DNA from: an uncultured Muribaculum sp.
GTDB taxonomy: Bacteria; Bacteroidota; Bacteroidia; Bacteroidales; Muribaculaceae
DNA length: 9,163 nucleotides
Assembly (NCBI GenBank): GCA_910578785.1
Contig: CAJTSJ010000034.1
Span: 19,325 to 28,487 of the forward strand
Direction: 5' to 3'
In this document: positions 5,317-9,163 of the stretch, in pieces
How positions within the stretch are numbered: the stretch's first letter is position 1
Layout: the number at the start of each line of letters is the position of its first letter
Translations under genes and position numbers: made by a program
Notes under the pieces: model-generated
Told to the model about the DNA's origin: nothing
Seen by the model: only the letters and a program-made list of their open reading frames with translations
Databases searched by the model: none

Positions 5317-8300
5317 CTATGCGTGGTTTATCTCGAATTCGATGTCCATTTCGTCGAGGGTCGTCAGCAGATGTCGGCTGATGGGAATTTTTACGCCCGA
5401 TGCAAGTTTGAGGCTTCGGTTTAGTTCGGAATCCCTGATTCTGAAGAATAGGTTGCTGCGGTTTTCCGCAGATGTCTTAATTAGGTCGTTGAGTATGCCG
5501 TGCAGATTTTCGTTGACGGCTTCAGCATTCAGATTAAGCGTGATGCCGTCGATCAGATGGCCTTTAGACTGTTCGAGCAATGATATGCCGGTGATCTGGA
5601 ACCGGATGTCGGAATTGGCGAAGCGCCGGCCGTAGCGGCCGCGTATTAATATGGGTGTGCCGGTGATGCCGAACTTACCATAATCTATGAAGTCCTGTCC
5701 GAACAATGTAAATTCAGATGTCCCCGTGAAGTCTTCGATTTTTAATATTCCGAAGCTTCCTTTGCGCCCCTGTTTTATCGTGTAGTCGGTGACCATGCCT
5801 CCGAGCAGGTATTCGCGGTTCTCGACCGGCTCTTCCTCGGCAAATTCCTTCAGCGAGTGCGAGCAACCGTATTTGATTTCGATGTAGTAAGGGTCGAGCG
5901 GATGACCGGAGAGGTACATGCCCACAAGTTCGCGCTCGCGGTCGAGCTTAACTATGTCGGCCCACGCTATGGCCGGTTTGACGGGCGGTCGACCGGCGGT
6001 GTTCAGATTCTCTTCAAGCCCTCCGAATAACGAATTTTCCTGGCTGTCCTTGGAATTCTGGAAATTTTGTCCGTAGCGCGACAGAAGCTCGGCAAGTGTC
6101 TCGCCTCGCTGGTTCTGTTCGAAGAAGTCTTCACGCTTAACCTCCGGCATGAAGCAGTCGAAGGCTCCGGCGATAGCCAGATTTTCGAGCGTACGGCGGT
6201 TGATGGCACCTTTGTCAACACGTTCTACGAAATCGTAAATCGAGGTGAACGGGCCTCCTTCGTTTCGGGCATTTATTATGGCGCTTACCACGTTGCCTCC
6301 GATGCCTTTTATCGCGGCAAGTCCGAAGCGTATGTCGCCCTCCTTGTTGACACCGAATGCCGAGAACGATTCGTTGACATCCGGACCTTTTACGCTGATG
6401 TGCATCGACTTGCACTCATCCATGAAGTTGGTGAGTTTGGTGATGTCGTTGAGGTTTCGGCTCAATACCGCGGCCATGTATTCGGCGGGGTAGTTGGCTT
6501 TTAGGTAAGCCGTCTGGAATGCGACCCATGAATAGCAGGTGGCATGGCTCTTGTTGAAGGCGTATGATGCGAATTTTTCCCAGTCGGCCCATATCTTTTC
6601 GAGCACTTCCGGTTTGTGCCCGTTGGCCTGTCCGCCTTTCAGGAATTTCTCTTTAAGAGCCATCATTTTGTCTATAAGCTTCTTACCCATGGCTTTGCGC
6701 AGCGTGTCGCTCTCGCCTCGTGTGAAGTTGGCCAACAGTCTTGACAGAAGCATGACCTGTTCCTGGTATACGGTGACCCCGTATGTGTCTTTCAGATACT
6801 GCTCCATGATGGGGATGTCGTAGACTATAGGCGACTTGCCGTGTTTGCGTTCGATGAAGTCGGGGATGTACGACATAGGCCCCGGCCGGTATAGGGCGTT
6901 CATGGCTATGAGGTCCTCAAACACCGATGGCTGAAGTTCGCGCAGGTACTTCTGCATACCTGGCGACTCGAACTGGAAGGTTCCAGTAGTGCGTCCTTCG
7001 CAGTAGAGCTGATAAGTCTTCTTGTCGTCGATCGGTATGGTGTCAATATTGACGTCGATGTTTCGGGTGATTTTGATGTTGGACAGGGCTTCCTTTATGA
7101 TTGACAGGGTTTTCAGACCGAGGAAGTCCATCTTGATTAGCCCGGTCTCCTCGATTACGCTTCCTTCATACTGGGTGACAAGCAGTTTGCTTCCGTCCTT
7201 GTCTGTGGCGGTGCTTACGGGCACCCAGTCGGTTATGTCGTCGCGTCCGATGATTACACCGCATGCGTGCACGCCGGTGCCTCTGACGTTGCCCTCCAGC
7301 TCTTTGGCGTATTTCAGAGTTTCCTTTATCAGAGGGTCTGTTCCGTTCAGTTCGTTTATGAACTCAGGCACGTGTTCGTAGCAGTTCTTTAGTGTCGGCT
7401 TAAGTTCCTTGCCGTTGACTTCCGGCATGTGCTTCGGAATCAATTTCGTCAGTCGGTTGCTCTCGGCAAGGGGGAGCTGTTCGATTCTGGCTACGTCCTT
7501 GATGGCCATCTTTGCCGCCATCGTTCCGTATGTAATAATGTGGGCTACTTTTTCGGCACCGTATTTTTCGGTCACATATTTCAATACATCGGCTCGTCCG
7601 TCGTCGTCGAAGTCGATGTCGATATCAGGAAGCGATATTCGGTCTGGGTTCAGGAATCGCTCAAAAAGCAAGTCGTACTTTATGGGGTCGATCTGGGTGA
7701 TGCCCAGGCAATAAGCCACGGCAGAGCCGGCCGCCGAACCACGTCCCGGTCCGATTGACACACCGCGGTCGCGTCCGGCCTGGATGAAGTCCTGGACAAT
7801 CAGGAAGTAGCCGGGAAAACCCATGTTTTTTATTGTGTCAAGCTCGAAGTCTATTCGTTCGCATTGCTCTTTGTTCGGCTCGCCCCATCTTTTTTTGGCT
7901 CCTTCGTATGTCAGGTAGCGCAGGTATTCGTCGTTGTCGGTGAATCCGTCGGGTAGGGGGAAGTTGGGAAGAATCGGCTTATGGTCGATTGAATAGGTGG
8001 TTACTTTGTCCAGAATCTCGATTGTATTGGACAAGGCTTCGGGTATGTCGGCCCATATTTTGTTCATCTCTTCCTGGGTCTTCATCCACTCCTGTTTGGT
8101 GTAGCGCATGCGTTTCTCGTCGGTGAGAAATTTGTTTGTGCTCACGCAGATCAGTCGGTCGTGTGCTTCGGCGTCATTTTCATTTACGAAGTGCACGTCA
8201 TTGGTCGCTATTAGCTTTATTCCATATTTTCGTGCTATGTTGATGAGTACGGGGTTGACTTTTTCCTGGAGTTCATATACCTCGCGGTTTCCCCCCGGCT

Positions 8301-8958
8301 TGTCGGTCCAGTGGCGTTGCAATTCTATGTAATAGTCTTCACCGAATGTGTCTTTGAACCATTTCACCTGTCGTTCGGCCTCTTCAATGTCTCCGGCCAT
8401 TATTAACTTCGGTATTTCGCCTCCGAGACATGCCGAGCAGACTATAAGCCCCTCACGGTGGGCATACAGGGCCTCTTTGTCGGTGCGCGGATGATGGTAG
8501 AATCCTTCGGTCCATCCTTGAGAGACTATTTTTACTAAATTATGGTATCCTGTCTCGTTTTTCGCCAGAACTACGAGATGGCGCCCCTTGTCTGTCTTGT
8601 CCGACTTTTCACGCAATGAATTTTTGGCTACGTACATTTCGCATCCGAATATGGGCTTCAGAAGTTTTTTCCTTAAGGCATCGGCTTCGTCGCGTTTGCT
8701 TTTCGCCGTTTCTTCGTCACCCTGCTTCGATGCTTCTTCCGCGGCCTTCTCCGCCTCCTTTATCTGGTCATTGGTCTTGCCGTTCTTCTTTTTAGCGTAG
8801 TTGTAGAATTCTTTTATCCCGAACATGTTTCCATGGTCGGTTATGGCCAGTCCTGGCATTCCGTCGGCAATAGCCTTGTCGACGAGGGCCGATACGGAAG
8901 CCTGTCCGTCGAGGACGGAGTACTGGGTGTGTACATGAAGATGTATGAATGGTTGCAT
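5317..8958 (-). CDS. dnaE: DNA polymerase III subunit alpha
   Basis: The 1213-residue catalytic subunit of the replicative polymerase starts at the ATG at 8956-8958. The frame extends to a GTG at 8997, but that sits at the predicted transcription start, and HLHVHTQYS follows MQPFI as usual for the family. Order: PHP domain (about 1-270) with HxH ligands (H6, H8, H10), D41-H42, E107, H155/H156, C174, D254 and H256, a set that looks intact, unlike E. coli; a Lys/Glu-rich helical insertion (about 55-99); the palm with GPGRGS (403-408), the catalytic pair D445 and D447 (PDIDIDF) and D611 (KMDFLGL); fingers with YRPGPM (690-695); helix-hairpin-helix GIGG near 885; a likely clamp-binding motif ending in LF (Q973-F978); an OB fold (about 1046-1130); and a short C-terminal domain. 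The key polymerase residues are present and the frame is unbroken. Confidence 0.97.
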   Translation of the reverse strand: MQPFIHLHVHTQYSVLDGQASVSALVDKAIADGMPGLAITDHGNMFGIKEFYNYAKKKNGKTNDQIKEAEKAAEEASKQGDEETAKSKRDEADALRKKLLKPIFGCEMYVAKNSLREKSDKTDKGRHLVVLAKNETGYHNLVKIVSQGWTEGFYHHPRTDKEALYAHREGLIVCSACLGGEIPKLIMAGDIEEAERQVKWFKDTFGEDYYIELQRHWTDKPGGNREVYELQEKVNPVLINIARKYGIKLIATNDVHFVNENDAEAHDRLICVSTNKFLTDEKRMRYTKQEWMKTQEEMNKIWADIPEALSNTIEILDKVTTYSIDHKPILPNFPLPDGFTDNDEYLRYLTYEGAKKRWGEPNKEQCERIDFELDTIKNMGFPGYFLIVQDFIQAGRDRGVSIGPGRGSAAGSAVAYCLGITQIDPIKYDLLFERFLNPDRISLPDIDIDFDDDGRADVLKYVTEKYGAEKVAHIITYGTMAAKMAIKDVARIEQLPLAESNRLTKLIPKHMPEVNGKELKPTLKNCYEHVPEFINELNGTDPLIKETLKYAKELEGNVRGTGVHACGVIIGRDDITDWVPVSTATDKDGSKLLVTQYEGSVIEETGLIKMDFLGLKTLSIIKEALSNIKITRNIDVNIDTIPIDDKKTYQLYCEGRTTGTFQFESPGMQKYLRELQPSVFEDLIAMNALYRPGPMSYIPDFIERKHGKSPIVYDIPIMEQYLKDTYGVTVYQEQVMLLSRLLANFTRGESDTLRKAMGKKLIDKMMALKEKFLKGGQANGHKPEVLEKIWADWEKFASYAFNKSHATCYSWVAFQTAYLKANYPAEYMAAVLSRNLNDITKLTNFMDECKSMHISVKGPDVNESFSAFGVNKEGDIRFGLAAIKGIGGNVVSAIINARNEGGPFTSIYDFVERVDKGAINRRTLENLAIAGAFDCFMPEVKREDFFEQNQRGETLAELLSRYGQNFQNSKDSQENSLFGGLEENLNTAGRPPVKPAIAWADIVKLDRERELVGMYLSGHPLDPYYIEIKYGCSHSLKEFAEEEPVENREYLLGGMVTDYTIKQGRKGSFGILKIEDFTGTSEFTLFGQDFIDYGKFGITGTPILIRGRYGRRFANSDIRFQITGISLLEQSKGHLIDGITLNLNAEAVNENLHGILNDLIKTSAENRSNLFFRIRDSELNRSLKLASGVKIPISRHLLTTLDEMDIEFEINHA

Positions 8959-9001
8959 AGTGTATTCGTGATGTTGTGACTTTAAATAGATGTTCACTCT
9001 T

Positions 9002-9009
9002 CAAAGTTA
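9002..9009 (-). promoter_or_regulatory. Bacteroidetes -7 element for dnaE
   Basis: The minus strand reads TAACTTTG, a full TAnnTTTG match 43 bp upstream of the ATG at 8958. Transcription would begin around 8995-8998, which leaves the upstream GTG candidate at or before the message start and supports the ATG. No good TTTG -33 element is seen. Confidence 0.55.
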
Positions 9010-9163
9010 CATCTTTATTCTTGAATATGTGTTGTCGGCGGTCTAATTTCGAGCCGGGCTTTATTATTATTAAGATATGTTATAAGGCGCGAAATGGGGT
9101 AGTTTCGAAAAAAGTTCACCGGAACAATGTTAACATAAGTTAAAAATAAAAGTAAAATAAATC
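9010..9163. other. AT-rich region upstream of dnaE, no gene seen
   Basis: No credible coding frame is visible. The region is AT-rich toward the window end and includes a small inverted repeat, TTAAC-ATAA-GTTAA (9130-9143). Any gene beyond 9163 cannot be judged. Confidence 0.5.

Noticed and set aside
8959..8997. N-terminal extension of DnaE from a GTG at 8997.
   Set aside because: The GTG lies at the predicted transcription start, and the conserved PHP start follows the ATG at 8958.

Overview
The window looks like chromosomal DNA of a Bacteroidales bacterium; a gut Muribaculaceae-type genome is my best guess. Five upstream regions carry the Bacteroidetes -7 box TAnnTTTG, and none of the genes has a clear Shine-Dalgarno sequence. 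The protein families point the same way: a DUF6057-like membrane protein, a DUF6155-like protein, and a DnaE with the charged PHP-domain insertion I recall from Bacteroidetes. The family-level placement is inference.

Layout. Positions 1-850 hold a tandem array of a large repeat: two full units of 404 and 348 bp, and a third, 98-bp partial unit. The array is packed with short perfect hairpins and contains no credible gene. A minus-strand gene for a polytopic membrane protein (861-2309) begins 11 bp from the array. Positions 2310-2684 lie between genes but are not empty. On the minus strand they can fold into a compact three-way-junction RNA of about 190 nt that ends in an intrinsic terminator, followed by a separate promoter for the membrane protein. 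A DUF6155-like gene (2685-3209, minus) is divergent from a FadL/OMPP1-family outer-membrane protein gene (3449-4801, plus); their shared 239-bp region holds two promoters and a phased direct repeat. A long perfect hairpin (4830-4874) separates the FadL gene from the convergent thioredoxin gene trxA (4896-5210, minus). Upstream of trxA on the same strand is dnaE, the replicative DNA polymerase III alpha subunit (5317-8958, minus), which fills most of the rest.

The genes do not form one pathway. dnaE and trxA are housekeeping neighbours, but trxA has its own textbook promoter. The FadL-like porin and the DUF6057-like protein are envelope proteins. The parts most worth a second look are non-coding: the hairpin-rich repeat array, whose different stems share one apical sequence GTC-GNA-GAC, and the candidate structured RNA at about 2392-2581, whose closing helix and terminator compete for the same bases.
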